From contig JAJPZD010000124.1 of the NCBI GenBank assembly GCA_021204605.1, positions 1 to 20,496 on the forward strand: 20,496 nt of DNA, in the 5' to 3' direction. A program made the translations under genes and the position numbers. The notes under the pieces are model-generated. The model saw nothing but the letters and a program-made list of their open reading frames with translations, was not told the DNA's origin and did not search any database. The stretch's first letter is position 1; each line of letters begins with the position of its first letter. This DNA is from Prevotella sp. (GTDB lineage Bacteria > Bacteroidota > Bacteroidia > Bacteroidales > Bacteroidaceae). Positions 1-7,393 of this stretch are shown here, in pieces.

Positions 1-234
1 TGTTTGCGTGTTGGGGGGTTGGTTTTGGGTTTTATTGTCAGGTTTGGAAATGTTACACTTGTAAATATAAATAAATGTTAATACTAAATCCAAAGGGGCG
101 TTTTCATCAAAAAAACGTGCTTTTTACGATATTCCGAAACATGATAAATACTGTGCGGAATCATGCGATTCTGGAAACGTCAAAATTTACAAAACTTGTT
201 GATTTATAACGACTTTACCTTGTTTTTTGTGCTT
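1..234. other. Intergenic sequence without recognisable gene
   Basis: AT-rich sequence at the left edge, downstream of the holA terminator. I see no convincing open reading frame, RNA gene or promoter here. A small imperfect hairpin (CGTTTT/AAAACG) lies around 100-116 and is followed by a short T run, so a rightward terminator for a gene beyond the window edge is possible but weak. Confidence 0.4.
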
Positions 235-267
235 CAAAAAAATGCTGAAATAGAAAAAATACAGCAT
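235..267 (-). terminator. Rho-independent terminator of holA
   Basis: On the minus strand the hexamers ATGCTG and CAGCAT (plus-strand 262-267 and 242-247) form a stem with a 14-nt AT-rich loop. A run of T (plus-strand A236-A241) follows at once. It begins 15 bp past the holA stop codon. The stem is short, so strength is uncertain, but position and U-tract fit an intrinsic terminator. Confidence 0.55.
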
Positions 268-281
268 GAAATAGCTCTATT

Positions 282-1307
282 CTAATGCATAATGAAGAAA
301 ATAAGCTCGGTCAATAGGTCTCCTATCAGTGTGTTCGGATTGTCCAAACCCTTGCTTTTGGCATCCGTTTCCCTTAGTTTCGTGATTATATCTACCACTT
401 TATTTGCACTGTATTTCCTCATACCGGTGATGTAATCCCCTACTCCCCACTCGCTCTTCATTCCAAGCCAATTGGCTATGTCGCGGCTCGTCTTTGGTTG
501 TGGTGCATAATATGCAATAAGCAAATTCTGAAAATATGAGAACAGCGTGGGTATCAGAATGTAAACGCTCTCCGCCTTCGGATTGCCCTTGAAATATTCC
601 ACTATTCGATTGGCCTTGTAGATGTCTTTGTTGATAATGGCACTCCTCAACTCAAATCCGTTGAAGTCCTTGCTCACTCCTATCTTTTCTGCTACCAAAT
701 CTGATGTTATGCTCCTGGCATCCTCTGAAAGGCACAAAAGCAACTTGTCTATCTCACTTGACATGCGGCTCAAATCATTACCGATATGGTCTGACAAAAG
801 ACTGACTGACTTATCATCAATAGTAGCTCCCTTCGCATTTACATATTCCTTGATGAAAACTGGCAATTCATTATCCCACTTCTTCTTACTGTCGAAAACC
901 ACCCCTTTTGACGCTGCATTTGTGATAATCTTCTTGCGCCTGTCTATAGTGCCATTCTTGTAGCATATCACTAACACCGTGGTCTGCACCGGCTTCTCAA
1001 CGTATATTTCAAGCCGCTCCCAGTTTTTTATGTTCTGGGCCTCCTTCACTATCACCACCTGACGATCCGCTAACATCGGAAACTGACGTGCCAAATCCAC
1101 TATCTGGCCTGACGTAACGTCTGTACCAAAAACAACCGACTGGTTGAAGTCTCGCTCCTCTGGCTTCAAGGCATTCTCAGCAATATAGTCGGAAATCTTG
1201 TCTATATAATAGGCCTCCTCTCCCATAAGGATATACACAGGCATGAACTTCCCTGCCTGCAAGTCGCTCATTATTTCTCTATATGTCGCCGTTTTCTTTA
1301 CCGCCAT
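282..1307 (-). CDS. holA: DNA polymerase III subunit delta (clamp-loader)
   Basis: The 341-residue protein fits the delta subunit of the replicative clamp loader, which opens the beta sliding clamp and is about 340 residues in this phylum. The N-terminal segment after the start, with PVYILMGEEAYYIDKI, is the typical delta opening, in which a degenerate Rossmann/AAA+ domain keeps the GEE-Y pattern. The middle carries the RQFPMLADRQVVIVKEAQ beta-clamp-interaction region, and the C-terminal half looks like the helical collar domain. I chose ATG at 1307 (MAVKKTATYREIM). An upstream in-frame ATG at 1367 would add 20 residues that look unlike the family and reach into the divergent promoter region. 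The gene is divergent from the HsdR-N-like gene, with 113 bp between starts. A possible minus-strand -7 box (TAATTTTG, plus 1408-1415) would give a leader of about 95 nt. Confidence 0.93.
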   Translation of the reverse strand: MAVKKTATYREIMSDLQAGKFMPVYILMGEEAYYIDKISDYIAENALKPEERDFNQSVVFGTDVTSGQIVDLARQFPMLADRQVVIVKEAQNIKNWERLEIYVEKPVQTTVLVICYKNGTIDRRKKIITNAASKGVVFDSKKKWDNELPVFIKEYVNAKGATIDDKSVSLLSDHIGNDLSRMSSEIDKLLLCLSEDARSITSDLVAEKIGVSKDFNGFELRSAIINKDIYKANRIVEYFKGNPKAESVYILIPTLFSYFQNLLIAYYAPQPKTSRDIANWLGMKSEWGVGDYITGMRKYSANKVVDIITKLRETDAKSKGLDNPNTLIGDLLTELIFFIMH

Positions 1308-1374
1308 ATTTACTGCAATTGATTGTCTGCCGCAAAAATCACCGCAAACATTCTCCTTTTTACACAATAATTAC

Positions 1375-1382
1375 TAACTTTG
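1375..1382 (+). promoter_or_regulatory. Bacteroidetes -7 promoter box for HsdR-N-like gene
   Basis: TAACTTTG matches the Bacteroidetes sigma-ABfr -7 consensus TAnnTTTG and lies 38 bp before the ATG at 1421. The upstream -33 element is poor (a T run near 1356-1361, without the G). It sits in the short divergent gap with holA. Confidence 0.5.
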
Positions 1383-1420
1383 CAATGATGTATGTGCTTT
1401 CTCTTTGCAAAATTAATAAA

Positions 1421-1891
1421 ATGTACTCATTAAACCTACCCAAATACCCAATAAAAACCACCATTCTAAACGGCAAACCGCTCATTTTCGACATTCTGCG
1501 GCGTAGATATGTGGTCATCACACCAGAGGAGTGGGTACGACAGCACTTCATCAACTTCCTTATACGACACAAGAGTTATCCCTACGCTCTGCTCGCCAAT
1601 GAGGTAACTATACATATAGGAGAAAAAACTCTAAGATGCGACAGCCTGCTCATGAATAAACTTTATAAACCTGTATTGCTCATTGAATACAAAGCTCCTT
1701 CTATCTCCATTTCACAAAAGGTTTTCGACCAAATTTCGGCTTATAATATGCTGCTTCACGTGGATTATCTCATCGTCAGCAACGGTATGCAGCATTACTG
1801 CTGCAAAATGGACTACAACAACAAAACTTATTCGTTTCTGAATGACATTCCTGACTATTCACAAATAGCAGAAACAAACAGGAATGTGTGA
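1421..1891 (+). CDS. Stand-alone type I restriction HsdR N-terminal-like nuclease-fold protein
   Basis: This 156-residue protein resembles the HsdR_N_2 domain (N-terminal nuclease domain of type I restriction enzyme R subunits) found as a single-domain protein in many Bacteroidetes. A PD-(D/E)xK arrangement is visible: Glu61, Asp74 (in LRCDSLL), Glu89-x-Lys91 (in LIEYKAP) and Gln104 (VFDQISAYN). The motor, specificity and methylase genes of a type I system are absent here, so it is not a restriction system. Its role is unknown; DNA repair or processing is a guess from the fold and from holA next door. The ATG at 1421 is preferred because the protein then starts at the conserved-looking MYSLNLPKYP. 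In-frame ATGs nearer the promoter would add about 13 residues. It converges with the next gene, with 17 bp between stop codons. Confidence 0.75.
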   Translation: MYSLNLPKYPIKTTILNGKPLIFDILRRRYVVITPEEWVRQHFINFLIRHKSYPYALLANEVTIHIGEKTLRCDSLLMNKLYKPVLLIEYKAPSISISQKVFDQISAYNMLLHVDYLIVSNGMQHYCCKMDYNNKTYSFLNDIPDYSQIAETNRNV

Positions 1892-1908
1892 TTGGACTTT
1901 TTCCCCTG

Positions 1909-2868
1909 TTACAACTTCCACTGACTGGCCGCCATATCCAACATCTCACAAAAAGCTGGAAATTCTGACACCTGTATTCTTACCTCTCGCTCCCGCAACT
2001 GCTTGTTGGCAAGCCTCTTGCTCTGCATCATTACAAACACCCCACAGTTATCATCCTGCTCGTAATCCACTGTTACTTCACCGCTCTCTGACTTTACAAC
2101 TATACTGTCGTGTCTTTCTTCTGTAGCGTTGAACGTCTCCTTTAAATGCTTTATGGCTCGGTGGAAAACAGCAAATTCCCCACGGTTGAACGTCAGCCGC
2201 TCGCCTAAAACGCCTCTTGTTGTCCCACTTTCCTGAATTATCTTCAAATAGGCCTCCTTGCCATATCTGTTCAACTCTACAGTTACGCTTCCATTGGCAT
2301 AACTCCCCTCTTTACTCCATATTCCGCTCTCCTTCAAGTAATTATCTTTTTCCGTATATCGTGAAACCCCAACTGGCTCAGTAGCTCTCCCTATCTCCTG
2401 CGCCTGCCGGTACAGATAGGTAACATTGCCAAACCCGGCAAGGACTCGCTCCAAATTGCCGCCCTTCTTGCAAAAACCGATAACTATTTTGTCTGCAAGC
2501 ATCAGCATGAGCAAATTCCTGTCAAATGCTGAACGGGATGAAACTGTATGTACTCCAGCATCACAATGAGTGATTATAAGCAACCTGCCCTCGCGCAAAG
2601 CTGCCTCGACTTGGGCATCCCAAAACTCGTGCAACGCCTCTGCAAGAACCAATATAGCGGGAACCTTATCTCTCAGAAGTCTTTCGAACACCACTTTCTC
2701 CATCGGCGAATGATTGCCGCACATCACACAGTCGGTCTCCACCGACAATGTATCAAGCCAACCATTCACGGCCACCGTAACGGCATCCGACACCATCCTG
2801 GAACACAGAAAAGCTGTTTTCCTGCGCTCCAAAAGACTCTCATTGCCAAGTTTGCTCTGGATTCTCAT
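1909..2868 (-). CDS. DprA/SLOG-like Rossmann protein with C-terminal PUR/PC4-like repeats
   Basis: The 319-residue protein starts with a DprA-related Rossmann domain (about residues 5-155). IQSKLGNESLLERRKTAFLCSR, CGNHSPMEKVVFERLLRD and LADKIVIGF...GGNLERVL match DprA-like/SLOG proteins annotated as DNA-binding or DNA-processing proteins. The DprA C-terminal winged helix is missing. Two weakly similar segments follow (about 192-245 and 255-315), each with beta-strand-rich GK-x-YLKI or GVFVMM stretches, a basic turn, then RLTF..GEFAVF or VRIQVSEFPAF and a helix. This is how PUR-alpha/PC4-like single-strand nucleic-acid-binding repeats look. The family is recognised moderately well; the PUR/PC4 assignment is my inference from the pattern. 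It is probably cytoplasmic, with a role in DNA or nucleotide handling. No clear promoter was found in the 170 bp upstream. Confidence 0.6.
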   Translation of the reverse strand: MRIQSKLGNESLLERRKTAFLCSRMVSDAVTVAVNGWLDTLSVETDCVMCGNHSPMEKVVFERLLRDKVPAILVLAEALHEFWDAQVEAALREGRLLIITHCDAGVHTVSSRSAFDRNLLMLMLADKIVIGFCKKGGNLERVLAGFGNVTYLYRQAQEIGRATEPVGVSRYTEKDNYLKESGIWSKEGSYANGSVTVELNRYGKEAYLKIIQESGTTRGVLGERLTFNRGEFAVFHRAIKHLKETFNATEERHDSIVVKSESGEVTVDYEQDDNCGVFVMMQSKRLANKQLREREVRIQVSEFPAFCEMLDMAASQWKL

Positions 2869-2871
2869 AAC

Positions 2872-2968
2872 AAAAAATTCTATTTTGCTAAAATTCTGCT
2901 TGTATGAGAAAAACGTTTTCTTAACAATTTTTCAAGTAAGCCATTCATTCAAACAAAATAGAATTTTT
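2872..2968. repeat. Inverted repeat with 15-bp perfect arms upstream of DprA-like gene
   Basis: AAAAATTCTATTTTG at 2873-2887 is the exact reverse complement of CAAAATAGAATTTTT at 2954-2968, with 66 bp between the arms. The right arm, extended into the following AT-rich tract (2954-2976), recurs as a 23-bp reverse-complement match at 20240-20262. This looks like a dispersed intergenic element. Its function is unknown. Confidence 0.6.
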
Positions 2969-3038
2969 AACTTTTAATTTTTAATTTTTAGCTTAGAATA
3001 CTTTCGGCTTCAGCCGCATCGAATTCTTCACTCTTCAC

Positions 3039-4346
3039 TCAAACCGGTATGTCCTTGTTGACATTCTTGCAGCCTAAAAGTGCATAATAAAGCAAATAGA
3101 TAAGTGCAAGCAATGGTACGATATACGAAATCATATAACCCGTCTTGTCTGCTATGAAATTCTGCAGCAACGGGAGGATACCGCCTCCCACTACCATCAT
3201 CATAAACAGTCCTGATGCGGCTGCTGTATATTTGCCAAGCCCCTCCGTGGCAAGGTTGAAGATACTCGCCCACATTATTGATGTGCACAAGCCGCAAAGC
3301 ACAAGAAGCAACGCACTGATCGGCACTGTCACCATAGTGAATGATGTACCAGTGAACACTGGCATCGTGGTGGTTATTGTCTTTGAGGACAACATGGCGA
3401 TTACCATCAGAATGATTGCCACCGAAGATACTGCAATCATCATGACACGACTGGACACCTTGTCGGCAATGAAACCAGCTACAAAACGACCAACAAGCAT
3501 CAACAGCCAATATGTGCCTGCAACAAATCCGCCTACAGCAGCGGCATTGGCAATAAGCCCCCCTGCTCCCTTATCGCTTACGTCTGAGATGTAGAAGTTC
3601 AACGTCCCCGGCACTCCTATCTCAACTCCCACATACACGAAGATTCCGATGACTCCCAACGTGCAGTGACGAAAAGCCCACGGACTGTGCTCAAACACCG
3701 TGTTGACTGTTGCCTTGCCCATCTCTGGATCTGCAATAGGAATGAACGACAGTATTACAAAAGCGCATGCAAACACCGCCATGGCTATAAACAGCACAAG
3801 GTTGATGTCCGACATGGATGTATCTTTCGTTACCGTTCCGATAAGTGCTCCTACCAGCATTGGTGTCAGCGTACCGGCGAGCGAGTTGAACGTGCCTCCG
3901 ATAAGGTTCAACTGGTTGCCTCTGTTGCCTCCGCCTCCCAGCAGATTGAGCATCGGATTGACCACCGTGTTGAGCATGCAGACGGAAAAACCGCAGATGA
4001 ATGCTCCCAAAAGATATACTACAAAACCGGTGATGCCTGATGGAAATCCGGAAAGAAACTGTATCAGCACTCCTACAAATCCTACTGCGATAGCTACCAT
4101 CGCAGTCTTCTTATAACCGAACTTGACAAGCATCTTCCCTGCTGGAATACCCATGAACAGGTATGCCAAAAAGTTCATCATGTTGCCCATCATGCCAAGA
4201 AAATTGCTGCCCATCAGCTCTGGCTGATTCTTCCATATCACTCCCACAGGGGCGGCAAGATTGGTAACAAACGATATCATCGCGTAAATGAACATCATCG
4301 TAATGATTGCCACAACGCTGCCGTTTTTCCTATTAGTATCTGCCAT
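3039..4346 (-). CDS. MFS transporter, FHS (fucose/glucose-galactose permease)-like
   Basis: The 435-residue hydrophobic protein has about 12 predicted membrane helices and the usual size of MFS permeases. The loop between helices 2 and 3, GIPAGKMLVKFGYKK, is a variant of MFS motif A. A second copy appears in the C-terminal half (GRFVAGFIADKVSSR). The segment NPMLNLLGGGG...NLIGGTFNSLAGTLTPML resembles the FHS family (FucP/GluP), where sugars are imported with protons, but the acidic residue usual in that region is replaced. The substrate cannot be assigned. The start at 4346 gives a short charged N-terminus before helix 1. It lies 45 bp after the zinc-ribbon gene with no visible promoter between, so read-through from nif3/zinc-ribbon is likely. 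A small hairpin (3005-3016) past the stop lacks a T run. Confidence 0.8.
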   Translation of the reverse strand: MADTNRKNGSVVAIITMMFIYAMISFVTNLAAPVGVIWKNQPELMGSNFLGMMGNMMNFLAYLFMGIPAGKMLVKFGYKKTAMVAIAVGFVGVLIQFLSGFPSGITGFVVYLLGAFICGFSVCMLNTVVNPMLNLLGGGGNRGNQLNLIGGTFNSLAGTLTPMLVGALIGTVTKDTSMSDINLVLFIAMAVFACAFVILSFIPIADPEMGKATVNTVFEHSPWAFRHCTLGVIGIFVYVGVEIGVPGTLNFYISDVSDKGAGGLIANAAAVGGFVAGTYWLLMLVGRFVAGFIADKVSSRVMMIAVSSVAIILMVIAMLSSKTITTTMPVFTGTSFTMVTVPISALLLVLCGLCTSIMWASIFNLATEGLGKYTAAASGLFMMMVVGGGILPLLQNFIADKTGYMISYIVPLLALIYLLYYALLGCKNVNKDIPV

Positions 4347-4391
4347 GGTAATTCTTTATTTGAAATTGGTTAATTTTTATGACTTTCATTT

Positions 4392-5234
4392 TCATGCCTC
4401 CTCCATAGGGGTATCCTCCGACTTTGTAGCACGCCTGCGGATTGTACGCTTTGCCTTCGGCTTCTCTTCCATAGGCTTCTCTTCCTTGACACCCGCCAAC
4501 TCAGGATCTACCATTATACGTCCACAATACTCACAGACAATGATTTTCTTGTGCATCTTGATGTCTAACTGCCTCTGAGGTGGTATCTTGTTGAAACAAC
4601 CACCACAGGCATCCCTCTGCACATACACAATACCAAGACCGTTGCGCACACTCTTGCGGATACGCTTGAAACTCGTCAGAAGACGTGGCTCAATACGCTG
4701 CTCCAAGTCTTTTGCCTTCTCCTTTAGCCTGTCTTCCTCAACACGCGTCTCCTCCATTATCTCGTCAAGCTCGCTTTTCTTCTCCTCAAGAGCAATCCTG
4801 CGGTCTGAAATAAGCTCCTCAGCTGCCTTCAAGTCTGCCTGCTTCTCCTCTACCTTGGTGGTGGCCTCCTTGATCTTCTTGTTGCATAGCTCTATCTCAA
4901 GTGTCTGAAACTCTATCTCCTTACTGAGTGTGTCATACTCCCTGTTGTTCTTCACATCGTTGAGTTGCGACTTGTAACGCTCCACACTGGTCTGAGCCTC
5001 ATTGATATCTGCTCTCTTCTGACTGATAGCAGTCTGAAACTCCTTGATATCGTTACCGATATTCTCAATACGGGTGGTGAGACCGGCAATCTCATCCTCA
5101 AGGTCCTGCACCTCAAGTGGCAACTCGCCACGAAGTGCTCTTTTCTCGTCGATAGCCGACAAGGTGGTCTGCAACTGGTAGAGGGCTTTCAGCTTCTCCT
5201 CCACTGATAAGTCTGTTGGGTCTTTCTTTGCCAT
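4392..5234 (-). CDS. C4-type zinc-ribbon, coiled-coil protein
   Basis: The 280-residue protein has a long charged coiled coil (about residues 30-185) containing the family-typical NNREYDTLSKEI (about 97-107), then a C-terminal zinc ribbon with Cys210-x2-Cys213 and Cys234-x2-Cys237. A basic/acidic low-complexity tail follows. This matches the zf-RING_7/CdsZ-type proteins encoded next to nif3 in many bacteria; they are proposed to bind nucleic acid or the translation/RNA machinery, but the precise role is not settled. I chose ATG at 5234 (MAKKDPTDLS). An in-frame ATG at 5297 would add 21 unfamiliar residues inside nif3. The start is only 2 bp from the nif3 stop, so translation is probably coupled. 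Confidence 0.87.
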   Translation of the reverse strand: MAKKDPTDLSVEEKLKALYQLQTTLSAIDEKRALRGELPLEVQDLEDEIAGLTTRIENIGNDIKEFQTAISQKRADINEAQTSVERYKSQLNDVKNNREYDTLSKEIEFQTLEIELCNKKIKEATTKVEEKQADLKAAEELISDRRIALEEKKSELDEIMEETRVEEDRLKEKAKDLEQRIEPRLLTSFKRIRKSVRNGLGIVYVQRDACGGCFNKIPPQRQLDIKMHKKIIVCEYCGRIMVDPELAGVKEEKPMEEKPKAKRTIRRRATKSEDTPMEEA

Positions 5235-5236
5235 TT

Positions 5237-6022
5237 TTATAAATAGATTATCGGATTGGTGTTCGTCTTTGTGAGATATGCCCTCACGCCCAGACACCGC
5301 CCCTCGATTATTGTTTTGAATATCTCATTGGTATATTGCTCGCTCTGGTAATGACCTATCACGGCTATCTGTATCGCCTGCTCCGTACCGAAATAGTCAT
5401 GGTAGTGCATCTCCCCCGTCACGAAAGCGTCTGCGCCGTTGGCAATGGCATCGGTAAGCAGAAATGCACCGGCTCCACCGCATACCGCAACCTTCTCTAT
5501 CTTGCGACGCAACAGTTGGTTGCACTGCACACAGTCAACATCAAACGTGCTCTTTAACATCTCGATGAAATCTCTTGAGGACATCGGCTCCGATAGACTC
5601 CCAATGACTCCACTGCCGCACTCTATACCATCCACAACCTTTGAGGCAAAAAAACGGCAACCGCCCAGACCTATCTTCTCCCCAATCTTGAAATTCACGC
5701 CATTCATGGCATTGTCAAAATTGGTGTGCATCGACACCACGGCTACCTTGTTCTCAATAGCTTTGAGTATAATGCGTTGCACGTAGTCTGCATCCGAAAT
5801 ACGTTTCAGTGCATGAAAAATCAATGGATGATGACTCACAATAAGGTTACATCCAAGTCCAACTGCCTCCTCCACAACCTTTTCGGTAACGTCAAGGCAC
5901 AATAAAGCCCCTGATACTTCCTCCTCTGTCAGTCCTACCTGCAGACCCGCATTATCAAAGCCTTCCTGCAAGGGCAGAGGAGCGAATCGTTCAAGGGCAT
6001 CTACCACTTCTCTTATCTTCAC
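5237..6022 (-). CDS. Nif3-like dinuclear metal-centre protein (DUF34)
   Basis: The 261-residue protein is a Nif3/DUF34 family member, a toroidal hexamer with a di-metal centre and possible GTP cyclohydrolase-like or metal-chaperone activity; the exact reaction is unsettled. Metal-ligand motifs are intact: SHHPLIF (His64, His65), HTNFDN (His99, Asp103) and GHYQSE (His224, Glu228). The length is that of the short form without the inserted PII-like domain seen in longer members. The N-terminus MKIREVVDALERFAP aligns naturally with the family, which supports the start. It is the first gene of a probable nif3/zinc-ribbon/MFS transcription unit. A possible -7 box (TATTTTTG on the minus strand, plus 6068-6075) lies about 45 bp upstream. 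Confidence 0.92.
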   Translation of the reverse strand: MKIREVVDALERFAPLPLQEGFDNAGLQVGLTEEEVSGALLCLDVTEKVVEEAVGLGCNLIVSHHPLIFHALKRISDADYVQRIILKAIENKVAVVSMHTNFDNAMNGVNFKIGEKIGLGGCRFFASKVVDGIECGSGVIGSLSEPMSSRDFIEMLKSTFDVDCVQCNQLLRRKIEKVAVCGGAGAFLLTDAIANGADAFVTGEMHYHDYFGTEQAIQIAVIGHYQSEQYTNEIFKTIIEGRCLGVRAYLTKTNTNPIIYL

Positions 6023-6067
6023 GCTTTTTTCACTCCTATTTATGTGCGTATTATTGATTTCAGCTTA

Positions 6068-6075
6068 CAAAAATA
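6068..6075 (-). promoter_or_regulatory. Possible -7 box for nif3 operon
   Basis: The minus strand reads TATTTTTG, matching TAnnTTTG, and lies 46 bp before the nif3 start. No TTTG is found at the proper upstream distance, and the region is AT-rich, so this is weak. Confidence 0.3.
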
Positions 6076-6141
6076 ACTAATTTCCAAACATTTTATTCGC
6101 TTTGAGGTGCTATTTTTGTATTTTTTTACATTTCATCGGCT

Positions 6142-7071
6142 CTAAATATCGTCTTCAACACTCCCCTCCGCCTCTTTCGATACATTCGCTTTCTTCGCAT
6201 CTTCCTTACTATACCAGTCATCAAGATTGCACGTCGCTTCTATACGCTCCTCAACGTCATCTGGCAACAAGGGGAAAAAGTCAAATCCCGTGATACGCTC
6301 CACCTCGTCAACGCTATTCACATAGTCTCCCTGCGGACGGTCACCACGCTCGTTCTTGTATATAAAGCCTATCGCCTTCGGTGGCCCTTGTATGCAGAGG
6401 ACAACCTTGAAAAATGCCTCCGGCACCGTAACCTTGTTGTCGCCTATCGTCTTGTGCTTTCCCTTATACAATATCGGACCGCATACAATGTAAATGTCTC
6501 CATATTCCTTCGCCCAACGCCTGCACGAAGTCTCAAGCTCACTCCAATCTCCTGCATTCAGATTGCGATTCTGTGGACAGATATTGGTAAACAGAAACGA
6601 CTCGCTCATGGCCGTCGCACTCCACTTGTTGTCCGCCGCCGGACACATGTGCCCCCTGTCGTAACCGGAATTGTAGTAGTCCCAGTCAACGGCTCGTGGC
6701 TCCAGGACCTCCGTGTCTTCATGGAACGCCTTGCGAGGCCGCTTTGCCGCTCCTTCTGTATGCTCCGCCGTAAGGTGCCATGCCACCCAATTGGGTATCA
6801 GGGTACTGCTGTTGTACGACACCGTGTAACCCGTGCGTCTCAATATCTGCTCCGGCACGCCTGAAAGGGTGGCGGGCAACTCTAATCCGTCTATCGGCTC
6901 TACATACGGTATGGTGTCTTTATCTTCCTCTAACGTGCCATCCGATTTTGACAATTCCCTGTCAATGGCATCCTTTATCCCGCCAATCAACTGCCTGTGT
7001 CGCGCATCCATATTGCACGATACAACCACCATGGCAAAAAATAGCGCAAGTAAAAAAACGTTCTTCCTCAT
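6142..7071 (-). CDS. DNA/RNA non-specific endonuclease, lipoprotein
   Basis: The 309-residue protein belongs to the Serratia-type NUC family (beta-beta-alpha metal nuclease). DRGH (Asp138-His141) carries the catalytic histidine. Asn163 and Asn172 and Glu180 (FTNICPQNRN, NAGDWSELE) keep the 9- and 8-residue spacing of the Serratia nuclease Asn110/Asn119/Glu127. The N-terminus MRKNVFLLALFFAMVVVSC is a lipoprotein signal with lipobox VVSC and Cys19, so the enzyme is predicted to be membrane-anchored outside the cytoplasm, where it could degrade external DNA or RNA for nutrients or defence. I chose ATG at 7071 because it starts exactly at the signal peptide. The in-frame ATG at 7128 would begin upstream of the promoter. 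The C-terminus is charged and probably disordered. Confidence 0.9.
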   Translation of the reverse strand: MRKNVFLLALFFAMVVVSCNMDARHRQLIGGIKDAIDRELSKSDGTLEEDKDTIPYVEPIDGLELPATLSGVPEQILRRTGYTVSYNSSTLIPNWVAWHLTAEHTEGAAKRPRKAFHEDTEVLEPRAVDWDYYNSGYDRGHMCPAADNKWSATAMSESFLFTNICPQNRNLNAGDWSELETSCRRWAKEYGDIYIVCGPILYKGKHKTIGDNKVTVPEAFFKVVLCIQGPPKAIGFIYKNERGDRPQGDYVNSVDEVERITGFDFFPLLPDDVEERIEATCNLDDWYSKEDAKKANVSKEAEGSVEDDI

Positions 7072-7079
7072 AACGAAAA

Positions 7080-7111
7080 CAAAAGTAATGAAAAATCTCC
7101 GTTTATTCAAA
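7080..7111 (-). promoter_or_regulatory. Promoter of the nuclease gene
   Basis: On the minus strand, TTTG (plus 7108-7111) and TACTTTTG (plus 7080-7087) are separated by 20 bp, a full match to the Bacteroidetes -33/-7 consensus. The -7 box ends only 8 bp before the ATG at 7071, so the transcript would be leaderless or nearly so. Confidence 0.6.
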
Positions 7112-7120
7112 TGAAAATGA

Positions 7121-7169
7121 AAAAACAAAAAAACAAGACTGATTTAACGCTTCTTCCCGCCAATCAGTC
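7121..7169 (-). terminator. Strong rho-independent terminator after the 34-codon gene
   Basis: On the minus strand GACTGATT (plus 7162-7169) pairs perfectly with AATCAGTC (plus 7137-7144) across a 17-nt loop, and a T-rich tract follows (plus 7121-7136 is nearly all A). It lies 25 bp past the stop of the small ORF and insulates it from the nuclease promoter. Confidence 0.8.
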
Positions 7170-7194
7170 CTGCTCGTTTATTAAAAACCGGAAG

Positions 7195-7299
7195 CTATAC
7201 CGGCATGTTCACTCGTCCGAAATTGTACATCCTAAGTACATTAACGCAATACCTGTTGAATTTCTTGCTCTCTAAAATCCTGTTCACAATCTTTTTCAT
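7195..7299 (-). CDS. Small basic protein of 34 residues, unknown function
   Basis: The ORF runs ATG at 7299 to TAG at 7195-7197. It encodes 34 residues beginning MKKIVNRILESKKFNRYCV and ending NFGRVNMPV. Eight Lys/Arg against a single Glu make it strongly basic. It has no signal peptide or membrane helix. A purine-rich stretch (AAAGAAGAAAGGAAACGAG) precedes the ATG. The case for a real gene is contextual: a -7 box at 7394-7401, a leader of about 90 nt with its own hairpin and a nine-base repeat, and a textbook terminator at 7121-7169 form a self-contained unit of about 265 nt. I do not recognise a family. It could also be a short ORF on a regulatory small RNA. Confidence 0.6.
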   Translation of the reverse strand: MKKIVNRILESKKFNRYCVNVLRMYNFGRVNMPV

Positions 7300-7335
7300 G
7301 ACTCGTTTCCTTTCTTCTTTTAATTCTACTTGCAA

Positions 7336-7382
7336 GATGTGCCTTCACATCCTTTTGTTATGTTATCCTTGTTATCCTTTTT
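7336..7382 (-). promoter_or_regulatory. Structured leader of the small gene
   Basis: On the minus strand the leader holds two tandem copies of AAGGATAAC, followed by a perfect 6-bp hairpin GATGTG-aagg-CACATC (plus 7336-7351). It lies between the predicted transcription start (about 7387) and the ATG at 7299. It could be a binding site or a stabilising 5' structure. Confidence 0.4.
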
Positions 7383-7393
7383 CTTTCCTGGTG

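Noticed and set aside
1308..1367. N-terminal extension of holA beginning at an ATG at 1367
   Set aside because: The extra 20 residues (Cys/Asn-rich) do not resemble delta subunits and overlap the divergent promoter region. The ATG at 1307 gives a normal N-terminus.
1877..1910. AACAGG/CCTGTT inverted repeat between the convergent stop codons as a bidirectional terminator
   Set aside because: The stem is only 6 bp with a 22-nt loop and no U-tract follows on either strand.
3028..3510. 160-codon open frame inside the MFS gene
   Set aside because: It lies in another frame of a well-supported membrane transporter, and its His/Cys-rich composition is typical of an out-of-frame reading.
3666..4116. 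Plus-strand open frames opposite the MFS transporter
   Set aside because: They are antisense shadows of a strongly supported gene, with no promoter or recognisable protein.
5235..5297. N-terminal extension of the zinc-ribbon protein inside nif3
   Set aside because: The residues are antisense-like in character and unfamiliar. The start at 5234, directly after the nif3 stop, is the natural coupled start.
6111..6118. TATTTTTG on the plus strand as a promoter
   Set aside because: No plus-strand gene follows and no -33 element is present. This is a chance match in AT-rich sequence.
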